Source of the DNA: Kiloniellaceae bacterium
GTDB taxonomy: Bacteria; Pseudomonadota; Alphaproteobacteria; Kiloniellales; J153
NCBI GenBank assembly: GCA_021776095.1
Contig: JAJFGO010000057.1
Coordinates: 1-37,212 of the forward strand
Reading direction: 5' to 3'
DNA length: 37,212 nucleotides
Made by a program: the position numbers and the translations under genes
The notes under the pieces: generated by a model
Database searches by the model: none
What the model was told of the DNA's origin: nothing
What the model saw: the letters and a program-made list of their open reading frames with translations, nothing else
Part shown: one piece after another, positions 24,868 to 33,470 of the stretch
How the letters are laid out: each line of letters opens with the position of its first letter
Position numbering within the stretch: the stretch's first letter is position 1

Positions 24868-26709
24868 ATGCCGATAAAACCACCATTCACCGATCTGGAG
24901 ATCAAAAAGTCTCCATCAGGATTTTATGAAGGCTACAGCGTTCCGATCGCGCTGATCAGCAAGTTTACCATGGCTATGCTAGTGATCTGGGCGCTGTTTT
25001 GGCCCGTCAAGGCAAATGGCGTGCTGGGCAGCGTGAATTGGACGCTGTTGGAGGGGTTCAATGGCTTTTACATTGTCATAGTCGGTTTTTTCGCCGTCTT
25101 CCTGGCAGTTCTGGCGATCCTGCCGCAAACCGGGCGCCGCCTAATGGGACGCCCCGGGGAAGCGCCGGAGTTCTCGAATTTTTCGTGGTTCTCGATGATG
25201 TTTGGCGCCGGGTTGGGCGTCGGCCTCATGGTCTTCGCGACGGCCGAGCCGCTGGGTCTATGGGGATCGAACCCCCTAGCCGTGTCGGGCGAGGTTGCCG
25301 CCAACAGTCCCGAGGCTCTAACCGGCGCCTATCGCTATACTTTTCTGCATTACGGCTTCCATGCCTGGGCGATCTATGTGGTGACGGGCCTGTCGCTGGC
25401 TTACTACGCCTACACGCGGGACATGCCCTTAACGATCCGCTCCGCCCTGACACCGCTGTTCGGCAAATACGTGAACGGCTTCTTTGGCCATGTGGTGGAC
25501 GTGCTTGGCGTCGTGGCCACCATTCTCGGCGTCTCGGTCACCATCGGCTTTGGCGTTAGCCAGTTCGTTGACGGTGTTTACGCGATCACCGGCATGGACT
25601 GGATGATGGATATGACCGGTGACGCGCCCAAGCCAGGTACCGTCGGCCTGATCGCGGCGCTGGTCGCTATCATGGGCATGTCGATCATTTCCGCCGTATC
25701 GGGTGTGGGACGCGGGGTGAAATACCTATCTAACCTCAACCTGGTGCTCTCGCTGATCCTATTGCTGACATTCGTGTTCTTTGGCTCGTTCCTCTTTGCC
25801 ATGACCACCTATGGGACCGCACTGGTCGATTATCTGCTGCACTTCTTGGCATTGTCCTTTGGCCCCTACGGGCCGCAGTCGGCGGCGGCCTTCGCGGCGG
25901 CCTTACCGGCCGAGGCGGCCCCGCTGGCCGGCGATCTTTTCGCCGGTGCAACCAATGCCTGGGGCTCGCTTGCAAGCTTTCAGAGCGGGCTGACCGGTGC
26001 GGCGGCCGAGCTGCCCGCGGAGGTTCAGATCGCAGCCTACGAGGCCGGTACAGAAGGCCGTCAGTTTGGCTGGCAGGCCGGTTGGACCACCTTCTACTGG
26101 GCATGGTGGATCGCGTTCTCGCCGTTCGTGGGCCTCTTCCTGGCGCGCATTTCGAGGGGCCGCACGGTGCGCGAGTTCATTCTGGGCTGTGTCATCGCAC
26201 CGGCGCTGGTCTGCTTCGCATGGATGACCATTCTGGGCGGTACGGCGATCGATCTGGAACTAACCGGTGGCGCCAATGGCACCATCATCGGAGCCTCGAA
26301 CACAGCCAAGCTGTTTGTGACCTTGGGCCATATGATGTCGGGCGGTTTCCTGCAGGCAATCACTATCATGTGTGTTGTGCTGATTATGACCTTCCTGGTC
26401 ACGTCGGCGGACTCCGGTATTCTGGTCATGAACACCATCATGTCCGGTGGCGAGCAGCACGCCGGCGTCAAACACCGCATCGTCTGGGGTGTGATCCTGA
26501 CGCTAGTGATCGGCACGCTGCTGATCGCGGGCAAGACCAACGGTGGAGCGGACCCGATGGAGGCGTTGAAAAGCGCCATGATCATCGGGGCGCTTCCCTT
26601 TACCATGGTCATGGGGCTGATGTGCGTCTCGCTGACCAAGGCGCTGTATCGCGATGGTATGCGCGATAAGCATGCTGACGCGCAGGTCAGCGCACAGCCG
26701 GCCGAATAG
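24868..26709 (+). CDS. BCCT-family (betaine/choline/carnitine) transporter
   Basis: A 613-residue, 12-helix BCCT carrier for a quaternary-ammonium or sulfonium solute. The glycine-rich helix 3 motif is MMFGAGLGVGLMVFATAEP. The helix 8 signature is GWTTFYWAWWIAFSPFVGLFLARISRGRTVREF (W406, W411, W413, W414). Helix 4 reads FLHYGFHAWAIY; where BetP has Trp in its aromatic box (W189) this protein has Tyr. About 60 residues (335-400) of Ala/Gly-rich sequence are inserted before helix 8, longer than in BetP. Both terminal tails are short, without the long osmosensing tail of BetP, so nutrient uptake is more likely than osmotic control. Strong ribosome site AGGAGGG. Divergent from LysR. Confidence 0.94.
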   Translation: MPIKPPFTDLEIKKSPSGFYEGYSVPIALISKFTMAMLVIWALFWPVKANGVLGSVNWTLLEGFNGFYIVIVGFFAVFLAVLAILPQTGRRLMGRPGEAPEFSNFSWFSMMFGAGLGVGLMVFATAEPLGLWGSNPLAVSGEVAANSPEALTGAYRYTFLHYGFHAWAIYVVTGLSLAYYAYTRDMPLTIRSALTPLFGKYVNGFFGHVVDVLGVVATILGVSVTIGFGVSQFVDGVYAITGMDWMMDMTGDAPKPGTVGLIAALVAIMGMSIISAVSGVGRGVKYLSNLNLVLSLILLLTFVFFGSFLFAMTTYGTALVDYLLHFLALSFGPYGPQSAAAFAAALPAEAAPLAGDLFAGATNAWGSLASFQSGLTGAAAELPAEVQIAAYEAGTEGRQFGWQAGWTTFYWAWWIAFSPFVGLFLARISRGRTVREFILGCVIAPALVCFAWMTILGGTAIDLELTGGANGTIIGASNTAKLFVTLGHMMSGGFLQAITIMCVVLIMTFLVTSADSGILVMNTIMSGGEQHAGVKHRIVWGVILTLVIGTLLIAGKTNGGADPMEALKSAMIIGALPFTMVMGLMCVSLTKALYRDGMRDKHADAQVSAQPAE

Positions 26710-27024
26710 ACGAAAAAACCTGAGCGCCCCGGTGCCACATGGCACTGGGGCGTTTGCGTCATAGCAAGTCGGTCCGCTCCCTTCCCCGCCTATAGACGAT
26801 AACGGTGCGAAAGCACTGTTCCTCTGGTAACGTCGCGTCGTCGTGGTTCGCACGCTTTCCACAGCCTTAGCATTGCTCGGGCCAGACCGTGCGTTAGGCT
26901 TGCGTGGGAGTGTCGCGACACGGGGTTTGCCGGCGAACCCTCTCGGCCGCGATTCGGTCGTTGAATCGGCCCCTGTTTTTTCCCCATTCAGCAGGGAATA
27001 ACAGGGAAAGCGAATCGGCGCGTT
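26710..27024. other. Convergent intergenic region (BCCT / AEP permease)
   Basis: These 315 bases lie between two gene 3' ends. The left part holds the BCCT terminator. Near 26981-27006 a CCCTGTT/AACAGGG inverted pair and two direct copies of CAGGGA (about 26992 and 27002) occur, with repeated GAATCGG around 26952-27017. No supported gene; a 65-codon minus-strand frame here is compositionally poor. Confidence 0.45.
26725..26756 (+). terminator. Rho-independent-like terminator of the BCCT gene
   Basis: CGCCCCGGTGCC (26725-26736), a four-base ACAT loop and GGCACTGGGGCG (26741-26752) form a 12-base stem with a single G-T pair. TTT follows at once. It starts 15 bases after the stop codon. The AAAAAA tract at 26713-26718 on the other side could let it work for the opposite strand too. 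Confidence 0.75.
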
Positions 27025-29091
27025 TTAGCGCATTCGCCAGGCCTGGGTGCGGGTCAGCAGGCCGCGGGTGACGAGGCTGTGCAGGATGCGCACGGTGGCG
27101 TTGGTGTAGAAGATCATCATGCCCATGGCCGCCGCCGGGGCGACGTCGCCGGCGTCATCCATGTTCAAGACCGCGACCGAGGCCAGCGCGGTATCCGGGC
27201 TGTAGAGGAACACCACCGCCGATACCGTGGTCATGGCGTTGACGAAAAGGTAGATCGAAATGTCCAAGATCGCCGGCGTGCAGACCGGCACCGTGACCCG
27301 GCCGAAGGTGCGGTAGAAGGGCTGCTTCAAGGATTGGGACACGGCCTCGAACTCCGGGTCCATCTGCTTGAGCGCGGTCACCGCCGTCAAATGCGAGACG
27401 GTGTAAAAATGAGTCACCGTGCAGACCACCAGGATCGCCATGGTCGCGTAGATGCCGTTCAGCGGGTTTGCCGGGTTGTTGAAGAAGAAGATATAGGCCA
27501 GGCCCAGAACCATGCCGGGAATCGCCATGGGCATCATGGCGAGGAACTGGAACCCGGTGCGGCCATAGGTGAAGCCCCGCCCCTTTTCAGTCAGGTAGGC
27601 ACCCAGGAACACCAAACCGGTCCCGAACACCGCGGTATAGAGGCCCAGGCGGATCGAATTGCCATAGGCGGCCCAGCCGCCGCCGTCCATGACGTCAAAG
27701 TTGTAATTGTTTAAGCTGAACGACAGATCGTAGGGCCAAAACTTGATCACCGCCGCGTACTGGCAAACCGCGAGGATGCCCAGGATGAACACGCCGACCA
27801 GGCTGCAATAGGCCAGCATCAGACGGTCGAAGGGCCGGTTCGGCTTCGGCTCGTAGGGCACCGCGCGCGCCGAGAGCAACGCAACCTGCTTCCTTTGCAC
27901 CATCCGGTCGACGGTAAAGGCGATCAAGGCCGGGATCAGCAGGACCACGCTGACCACCGCGCCCATCTGAAAGTTCTGCTGGCCGATGACCTGCTTGTAG
28001 ATATCGACCGCCAAGACGTTGAACTGCCCGCCGATCACCTTGGGCGCGCCGAAATCGGTGATCACCAGGTTGAACACCACGAAGGCGGCGGAGATCAAAC
28101 CGTAGCGCGCGCCCGGCAAAGTGACGGTCCAGAAGATGCGCGGGCGCGGCGCGCGCAAAGCAACGGCCGCCTCGTACAGGCGCGCGTCGGCGATGGCCAA
28201 AGCGGTCATGATGATGAGCAAGGCGTGCGGAAAGGTAAAGAAGACCGAGGCGATTACGATGCCGATCGGGCCGTAGATCTCGGTCGGGCCGTAGGTCCCG
28301 TTGATCAAGCCTTGCCAAAGGCCCGCTACAGCCTCCTCACCCAGCATCCACTCCAGGACCTTGAGCACCAGGCTTTGCTTGCCGAAGAGGTAAATCAGGG
28401 CGATGCCGGGTAGCAGCGACGGCACCAGGATAGGCACCATGGCGATGGTCTTGAAGGCGCCCTTGAAGCGCATTTGGCTGCGGGTCAGGGCATAGGCGAA
28501 CCCAAAGGCCAAGGTCACCGTGACCACGGTGCTGATCAGTGCAATGGTCAAGCTGTTGAAGATCGAGGAGAACAGCGCCGGGTTCGAGAAATAGGCCAGA
28601 TAGTTCCCCAAGCCGGTGCTCAGGCCCGGGCGCAGGGTCACTCGGCGGAAATCGCCGCTGGAATATTCGACCCAATCATCGTGGGTGACCTGCAGCCCGC
28701 GAATCATGAATCCGCCGTCGGTCGGCTCGGTATTGCGGATCCGATAGCGGGTCTCGGACAGGAAACTGAAATCGGGGAAGAACCGGGTCGCCTGAATCCG
28801 ACCGTCGGACGTTGTAACCAGATCGTCGCGGGTTAGAACACCCAACTCCTCGCCGCGGGTCAGCGCATTGATCGTGGGCCCCCAGCCTTGGCCCTCATCG
28901 ACCTGGAATTCGACGTTAGCCGGCTGAAACGCATAGATCTCGATGGACTTCGACATCATGGCGTAGAGCGGCAACGCCAGGGTGATGATGAGATAAAGGC
29001 CGATCGCGACCATGAGGCCGCGCATCGCCCAATCGTCGCGGCTCAGCTTGGGGCGAATCGCCGCGCCCGGAATTTGCGCGACGCTAGCCAC
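27025..29091 (-). CDS. aepW: 2-Aminoethylphosphonate ABC transporter permease (two fused permease domains)
   Basis: A 688-residue inner-membrane permease with two binding-protein-dependent permease domains in one chain, like the FbpB/PhnU2 type. Coupling (EAA) loops are DARLYEAAVALRAPRPRIFWTVTLPG in domain one and DPEFEAVSQSLKQPFYRTFGRVTVPV in domain two. VVFNLVITDFGAPKVIGGQFNVLAVDIYKQVIGQQNF is characteristic of the iron/phosphonate (AfuB/PhnU2) group. Between helix 1 (about 25-45) and the next helix (about 172) lies an extra hydrophilic stretch of roughly 110 residues (50-160), predicted periplasmic and not usual in the family. It overlaps the ATPase gene by 8 bases. Assignment to 2-aminoethylphosphonate follows from the binding protein and from phnWX nearby. 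Confidence 0.88.
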   Translation of the reverse strand: MASVAQIPGAAIRPKLSRDDWAMRGLMVAIGLYLIITLALPLYAMMSKSIEIYAFQPANVEFQVDEGQGWGPTINALTRGEELGVLTRDDLVTTSDGRIQATRFFPDFSFLSETRYRIRNTEPTDGGFMIRGLQVTHDDWVEYSSGDFRRVTLRPGLSTGLGNYLAYFSNPALFSSIFNSLTIALISTVVTVTLAFGFAYALTRSQMRFKGAFKTIAMVPILVPSLLPGIALIYLFGKQSLVLKVLEWMLGEEAVAGLWQGLINGTYGPTEIYGPIGIVIASVFFTFPHALLIIMTALAIADARLYEAAVALRAPRPRIFWTVTLPGARYGLISAAFVVFNLVITDFGAPKVIGGQFNVLAVDIYKQVIGQQNFQMGAVVSVVLLIPALIAFTVDRMVQRKQVALLSARAVPYEPKPNRPFDRLMLAYCSLVGVFILGILAVCQYAAVIKFWPYDLSFSLNNYNFDVMDGGGWAAYGNSIRLGLYTAVFGTGLVFLGAYLTEKGRGFTYGRTGFQFLAMMPMAIPGMVLGLAYIFFFNNPANPLNGIYATMAILVVCTVTHFYTVSHLTAVTALKQMDPEFEAVSQSLKQPFYRTFGRVTVPVCTPAILDISIYLFVNAMTTVSAVVFLYSPDTALASVAVLNMDDAGDVAPAAAMGMMIFYTNATVRILHSLVTRGLLTRTQAWRMR

Positions 29092-30226
29092 GCAAAGCGC
29101 TTTCCGGATAGATCCGGATGCGTTGGCGCGGCAGCTTAACGGGAACGCGCGCGCCCTCCTTCAGCCCCTTGCGGCGCACCAGGTTGATCGACATGTCGGC
29201 GCGCAGCCCGGCCCCATCGATCACCTCGCCGGTCAGCTCGGCGCGGAAGAAGGAACCGAGGAACTCCATGTCGCCAATTTCGGCCTCGAAGGCGTTTTCC
29301 TCGCCGGATGCGACATCCTGCACGTCGATATCCTCGGGCCGGATGGCGACGGTCACGGGGGTCCCGGCGTCGAGTTCACCGGTGTCGCACACTAATCCGA
29401 CGCCGCCCAGACGCACCTGGCCCGGCCCTTCGACCGTGCCGGCGGCGAAGTTCATGGTGCCGATGAAATCGGCCACGAAGGCGGTCGCCGGGTTCCGGTA
29501 AATCTCCAACGGCGGGCCAACCTGTTCGATCACGCCTTGGTTCATGACCACAATCCGGTCGGCCATGGTCAAGGCTTCTTCCTGATCGTGGGTGACCATG
29601 ACGGTGGTCACGCCCAGGCGTTGCTGGAGGGCTCGGATCTCGTGGCGCAGGTGAACCCGGACCTTGGCATCGAGCGCCGAAAGCGGCTCGTCCAAAAGCA
29701 GCAGCCCGGGCGAGGTCGCGATGGCGCGCGACAAGGCGACTCGCTGTTGCTGGCCGCCGGAAAGTTGCGCCGGATACTTGGCGCCCTGATCCGCCAGGCC
29801 AACCAAGTCCAGGAGCTCGGCGACGCGCGCGCGGATCTTGTCGCGCGGGGCCTTGCGGTTCTCCAATCCGTAGGCGACGTTCTTGGCCACCGTCAGGTTT
29901 GGAAACAGGGCGTAGGACTGAAAGACGATGCCGAAGTCGCGTTCCGCCGGCGGCAGGGCCGAGATATCTTGGCCGGCCTGCTCTATCCGGCCGCTGCTTT
30001 GAATATCGAGCCCGGCGATGGCACGCAGCAAAGTTGTCTTGCCGCACCCCGAAGGGCCCAAAAAACAAACGAATTCGCCCTCGTAAATCTCTAGATCGAT
30101 ATTGCGCAGGGCCGTGAAGTCCCCGAACATCTTGCTCAGGCCTTCGATGCGCAAATAGGTTTTTGCGACCGCTGCGACGGGCTCGCCACGCGAGTCCTCG
30201 GTCACGATATCTTGGACAATGCTCAC
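29084..30226 (-). CDS. aepV: 2-Aminoethylphosphonate ABC transporter ATP-binding protein
   Basis: A 380-residue ABC ATPase of the PotA/FbpC/PhnT2 type. Walker A is GPSGCGKTT (57-65), the Q-loop is in VFQSYALFPNLTV, the signature is LSGGQ (155-159), Walker B is LLLLDEP with D179/E180, and the H-loop is MVTHDQEEALTMADRIVVM. From about residue 270 a TOBE-like domain follows (VTVAIRPEDIDV; LGSFFRAELTGEV). It lies 196 bases after the binding-protein gene, with a palindromic element in the gap, and overlaps the permease gene. Confidence 0.9.
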   Translation of the reverse strand: MSIVQDIVTEDSRGEPVAAVAKTYLRIEGLSKMFGDFTALRNIDLEIYEGEFVCFLGPSGCGKTTLLRAIAGLDIQSSGRIEQAGQDISALPPAERDFGIVFQSYALFPNLTVAKNVAYGLENRKAPRDKIRARVAELLDLVGLADQGAKYPAQLSGGQQQRVALSRAIATSPGLLLLDEPLSALDAKVRVHLRHEIRALQQRLGVTTVMVTHDQEEALTMADRIVVMNQGVIEQVGPPLEIYRNPATAFVADFIGTMNFAAGTVEGPGQVRLGGVGLVCDTGELDAGTPVTVAIRPEDIDVQDVASGEENAFEAEIGDMEFLGSFFRAELTGEVIDGAGLRADMSINLVRRKGLKEGARVPVKLPRQRIRIYPESALRG

Positions 30227-30292
30227 AACACCTCCAAAGCCAATCGGTACCGCGGGCCGCCGCCCTCAATTCGGCGCCGGTCCGGGTAACCG

Positions 30293-30403
30293 CTAGAGCG
30301 GATCGCTAAGGGTTGGAACCGCTCCGGACAAAACGACTTTAGCAGAGGGATCGGACCGAAGGGTCGCTTTATGGCGATACCCTTCGGTCCAAATTTGCTC
30401 TAG
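30293..30403. repeat. Palindromic intergenic element with CTAGAGC ends, inside the AEP transporter operon
   Basis: The outer ends are CTAGAGC (30293-30299) and GCTCTAG (30397-30403), exact inverted copies. Inside, GGACCGAAGGGT (30353-30364) and ACCCTTCGGTCC (30379-30390) make a perfect 12-base stem, extended by CGC/GCG around a TTTATG loop with a two-base bulge. The left half has a smaller imperfect dyad (GGTTGGAACCGCTCC). The size (111 bases) and inverted ends look like a small palindromic mobile repeat of the kind spread in alphaproteobacterial genomes. In the RNA it could act as an attenuator or stabiliser between the binding-protein gene and the ATPase/permease genes. Confidence 0.7.
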
Positions 30404-30421
30404 ACGCTTCGAACTGCCCGA

Positions 30422-31462
30422 CTACTTCTTGGGCTCGGACTTGGAGTCGTAACGCGCTTGCCATTCGGCGAGGATACGGTTGCGGTTTCGCGCGGCAAAC
30501 TCGAAGTCGTTGTCGATCATTGCCTCTGCGATACCGGCCGGAAAATGCTTGACCGGCTTGGCCAGGCCGGGGATCGCGACGACTGCGTAACCCTCATTAT
30601 ACAGACGGTTGGCTTTTTCGGTGATCGACCAGTCGACCAACTTCTTGGCGGCATCCAGCTTTTCCGTGCCGCGTACGATGGCGGTCGCTTCCATGTCCCA
30701 GCCGATGCCCTCGGAGGGGACTACGATCTCTAGCGGCGCCCCGGCAGCCTTGGATTTAGCCCCACGGAAGGCGAAGGACACGCCGATCGGGATCTCGCCG
30801 GCCGCCGCCTGCTTGCAGGGCTTGGAGCCCGAGTGCGTGTAGTGGCTGATGTTCTGGTGCAAGGCGTCCATGTAATCCCAGCCGCCCTTTTCGCCGAAGA
30901 TCTGCAGCCAGCTTGAGACGTCCAGGAATCCGGTGCCTGAGGAGTTCGGGTTCGGCATAGCCACATGGCCCTGGTAGACCGGCTTGGTCAGGTCTTTCCA
31001 AGACGTCGGCACAGGCAGGTTATACTTCTTGCCCTCAACCGTGTTGTAGCAGATCGACGCGACCCAGGCGTCCATGCCGGTCCAATAGGGCGGGTTGTCG
31101 CCGTCACGGAATTTGGGATCGAGCTTCTCCAGCCCATTCGGGGCATAGGGCTCGAGCATGCCCTCGCCCTTCATCAGCAATAGGCTGGTCGCGGCCAGAC
31201 CCCAGATCAGATCGGCCTGTGGATTGTTCTTCTCAGCCAGCAGCTTGGCAGTCACGATCCCGGTCGAATCGCGGACCCACTTGATCTCGATATCCGGATG
31301 GTCCTGGTTGAAGGCCTCGGCATAGCGCTTCAGGTCTTCCGCCTCGACGGCTGTATAGACCGTCAACTCGGTCTTCGCGAACACCGGGCCCATGGCCCAA
31401 GCCATCGCTGCCACGCCAAACGCGGCACCGCCCATGAGGCGGAACAAATGGTTCTTTCGCAT
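30422..31462 (-). CDS. aepX: 2-Aminoethylphosphonate ABC transporter substrate-binding protein
   Basis: A 346-residue periplasmic binding protein. The start at 31462 (MRKNHLFRLMGG) gives a normal signal peptide cleaved near VFAKTELTVY; the frame is open 14 codons upstream, but GGAG supports this start. The mature part reads LTVYTAVEAEDLKRYAEAFNQDHPDIEIKWVRDSTGIVTAKLLAEKNNPQADLIWGLAATSLLL, the diagnostic block of the AEP-specific (PhnS2/AepX) binding proteins within the iron-type SBP family. Later blocks (VAMPNPNSSGTGFLDVSSWLQIFGE) agree. It should capture 2-aminoethylphosphonate in the periplasm. No Pho box was seen in its upstream region. Confidence 0.9.
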   Translation of the reverse strand: MRKNHLFRLMGGAAFGVAAMAWAMGPVFAKTELTVYTAVEAEDLKRYAEAFNQDHPDIEIKWVRDSTGIVTAKLLAEKNNPQADLIWGLAATSLLLMKGEGMLEPYAPNGLEKLDPKFRDGDNPPYWTGMDAWVASICYNTVEGKKYNLPVPTSWKDLTKPVYQGHVAMPNPNSSGTGFLDVSSWLQIFGEKGGWDYMDALHQNISHYTHSGSKPCKQAAAGEIPIGVSFAFRGAKSKAAGAPLEIVVPSEGIGWDMEATAIVRGTEKLDAAKKLVDWSITEKANRLYNEGYAVVAIPGLAKPVKHFPAGIAEAMIDNDFEFAARNRNRILAEWQARYDSKSEPKK

Positions 31463-31614
31463 TGTTTCTTCGCTCCCTGTTATCGGCCCAGGCATTGGGA
31501 CCACTCGACCCCACCCGGCCCTTCCTCCGTTTAGAAGGCTACGGAATTCTTTGTATATCGAGCCTAGGTTACAGTTTTTGGCTCGCTTACCCTGATTTCC
31601 TGCCTCCCTCCCAA

Positions 31615-33342
31615 TCAGCCGGCAGCTCGTTTGCCGGCCTTAGAGTCCTTATGCTTGCCGTTGCCGCCTGGCGGCTTGTCACGTCCCTTCTCAGGACGCG
31701 ATACCAGCCGGCTGCTCCGCAAATCACCCGATGCATCCAGGATCGGATAGGCCACCGCCGTCAAGTGGGAATTAATCCGTTTCAGATCGCGCAGGATATC
31801 CACGTGCAGTGCCGAGGTCTCGATACTTTCCAGCCGGCCCGAACGTAGCCGCTCCATGTGATTGCGCCCACCTTGCATTTCGAGCTCGCGAAACTGCTCC
31901 TTATCGCGGATCAACTGACGCGCCGTGGCCACGTCGCCGGAAACGAAAACGCTGAGCGCCAGTTGCATCTGGTTGATAACCCTGGCGTGCAGGGCGCTCA
32001 ACTCTTCCCAACCCTGTGCCGAGAAAGTCAATTTCTTGCGCACCTTCTTTTGTGCGATGTCCAAGAGGTCGTTGTCGATAATATCGCCGATATGTTCGAG
32101 GTTGGTGGTAAAGGCCAAAATCTCGGCACAGCGGCGCGAGTCGTCCTCATCGAGATCATTGCGCGTGACCTTGGCGATATAGAGCTTGATCGCCTCCTGC
32201 AACGTGTCGACCTCGTCGTCTAAATCTTCCAGCTTGGCCAGCATTTGCGGATCGTCGGACTTCAGGACGTCGATAACCCCGCTCAACATGGTTTCCACCG
32301 TATCGGCCATGCGCAGGGCCTCGCGCGTCGCCACAGCGATCGCGATCGAGGGCTTCTCGATCACGGCCGGGTCCAGATACCTGGGCTCGACCGCGCCGCC
32401 ATCGCCGACCGTCGCCGGCAGAAAACGCTCCATCAAGCGCTCCATGACGCCGGTCAGCGGCAGGAACACCGCCGCCAAGGCCAGATTGAAGACCGTGTGG
32501 AAATTCGCGACCTGCCGTGCCGGCTCGCTGCCCAGCAGTTCGATATAGGGCCCCACCAGGCCGACCAGCGGCAAGAATATGGCCGCGCCGAGGGCCCGGA
32601 ATATCAGATTGCCCATGGGTATGCGGCGCCCCTCGGCGGCACCGGACGCGGTCAACGCGACCGGAATGATGCCGGACCCGGCGTTGGCCCCCAAGACCAG
32701 CGCAAAGCCCAGTTCGACCGGGATCACCCCGACCGCGGCCAAAGACATGATCAGCAGGACGATGGCGACACTGGAATGGGCCACCCAGGTGATCACTGCG
32801 GCCAAGAGAAGCCCAAGGATCGGATCCTGCGCCAGCGGCTGCACGACGTACTGCAGTGCCGAACTATCGCGCAGCGGCTGCGAGGCCCCCACCACAAGGG
32901 TGAGCGCCAGCAGCATCAAGCCCAGGCCTATGAACACGCGGCCGACATGGCGCCATTGCGCCGAGGGGCCGGCCAGGAAGGACACCACGCCGATCAGAAT
33001 GAGCGCCGGCGAAAGGCCCGAAACATCGAACGACAGCACCTGGACAACTAAGGTCGATCCGATATCGGCGCCCAGCATGATGGCCAGGCCGGCGGCGACG
33101 CCGATTAGGCCCCGCCCGGCGAAAGAGACGGCCAATAAGGCTGTCGCGGTCGAACTCTGCAGCAGGCCGGCCGAGGCCAAACCCATGCCGCAAGCGGTGA
33201 CCCGATTCCGGGTTGAACGGCCGAGAAAGCTACGAAGTTCGGCCCCATAGGCACGCAAGACACCGGTGCGCACCATGCGCGTCGCCCACAATAAAAGGGC
33301 GACGCCGCCCGCGATATGTAACAGCAGTTCGTGGCCGCTCAA
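31615..33342 (-). CDS. Na+/phosphate cotransporter family protein with PhoU-like C-terminal domain
   Basis: A 575-residue protein. Residues 1 to about 310 form the two Na/Pi-cotransporter repeats, with the signature GLLQSSTATALLAVSFAGRG in the first and VAHSSVAIVLLIMSLAAVGVIP in the second. From about 345 to 530 follows a helical PhoU-like domain (REALRMADTVETMLSGVIDVLKS; DLEEDDSRRCAEILAFTTNLEHIGDIID-type pattern). The end is a basic Lys/Gly-rich tail. The closest described bacterial type with this layout is YjbB of E. coli, which exports phosphate. It lies 152 bases upstream of aepX on the same strand. A role in removing phosphate freed by PhnX is an inference. Confidence 0.88.
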   Translation of the reverse strand: MSGHELLLHIAGGVALLLWATRMVRTGVLRAYGAELRSFLGRSTRNRVTACGMGLASAGLLQSSTATALLAVSFAGRGLIGVAAGLAIMLGADIGSTLVVQVLSFDVSGLSPALILIGVVSFLAGPSAQWRHVGRVFIGLGLMLLALTLVVGASQPLRDSSALQYVVQPLAQDPILGLLLAAVITWVAHSSVAIVLLIMSLAAVGVIPVELGFALVLGANAGSGIIPVALTASGAAEGRRIPMGNLIFRALGAAIFLPLVGLVGPYIELLGSEPARQVANFHTVFNLALAAVFLPLTGVMERLMERFLPATVGDGGAVEPRYLDPAVIEKPSIAIAVATREALRMADTVETMLSGVIDVLKSDDPQMLAKLEDLDDEVDTLQEAIKLYIAKVTRNDLDEDDSRRCAEILAFTTNLEHIGDIIDNDLLDIAQKKVRKKLTFSAQGWEELSALHARVINQMQLALSVFVSGDVATARQLIRDKEQFRELEMQGGRNHMERLRSGRLESIETSALHVDILRDLKRINSHLTAVAYPILDASGDLRSSRLVSRPEKGRDKPPGGNGKHKDSKAGKRAAG

Positions 33343-33470
33343 GAACGATTCTCCATCAATGCCCGCGATATAGGATCGCGTATTTTTCGTCGCCCGCGAA
33401 CCGGCGTGACCGGCCTGTCAGCACCTGCGCGACTCCGCAACCCCAGACTATTATGTCACAGACTCTACTG

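Noticed and set aside
27025-31504. Ferric iron (FbpABC) importer
   Set aside because: The fold family is shared, but the binding protein has the AEP-specific VYTAVEAEDLKRYAEAF and WVRDSTGIVTAKLLAEK blocks, and phnWX lies nearby.
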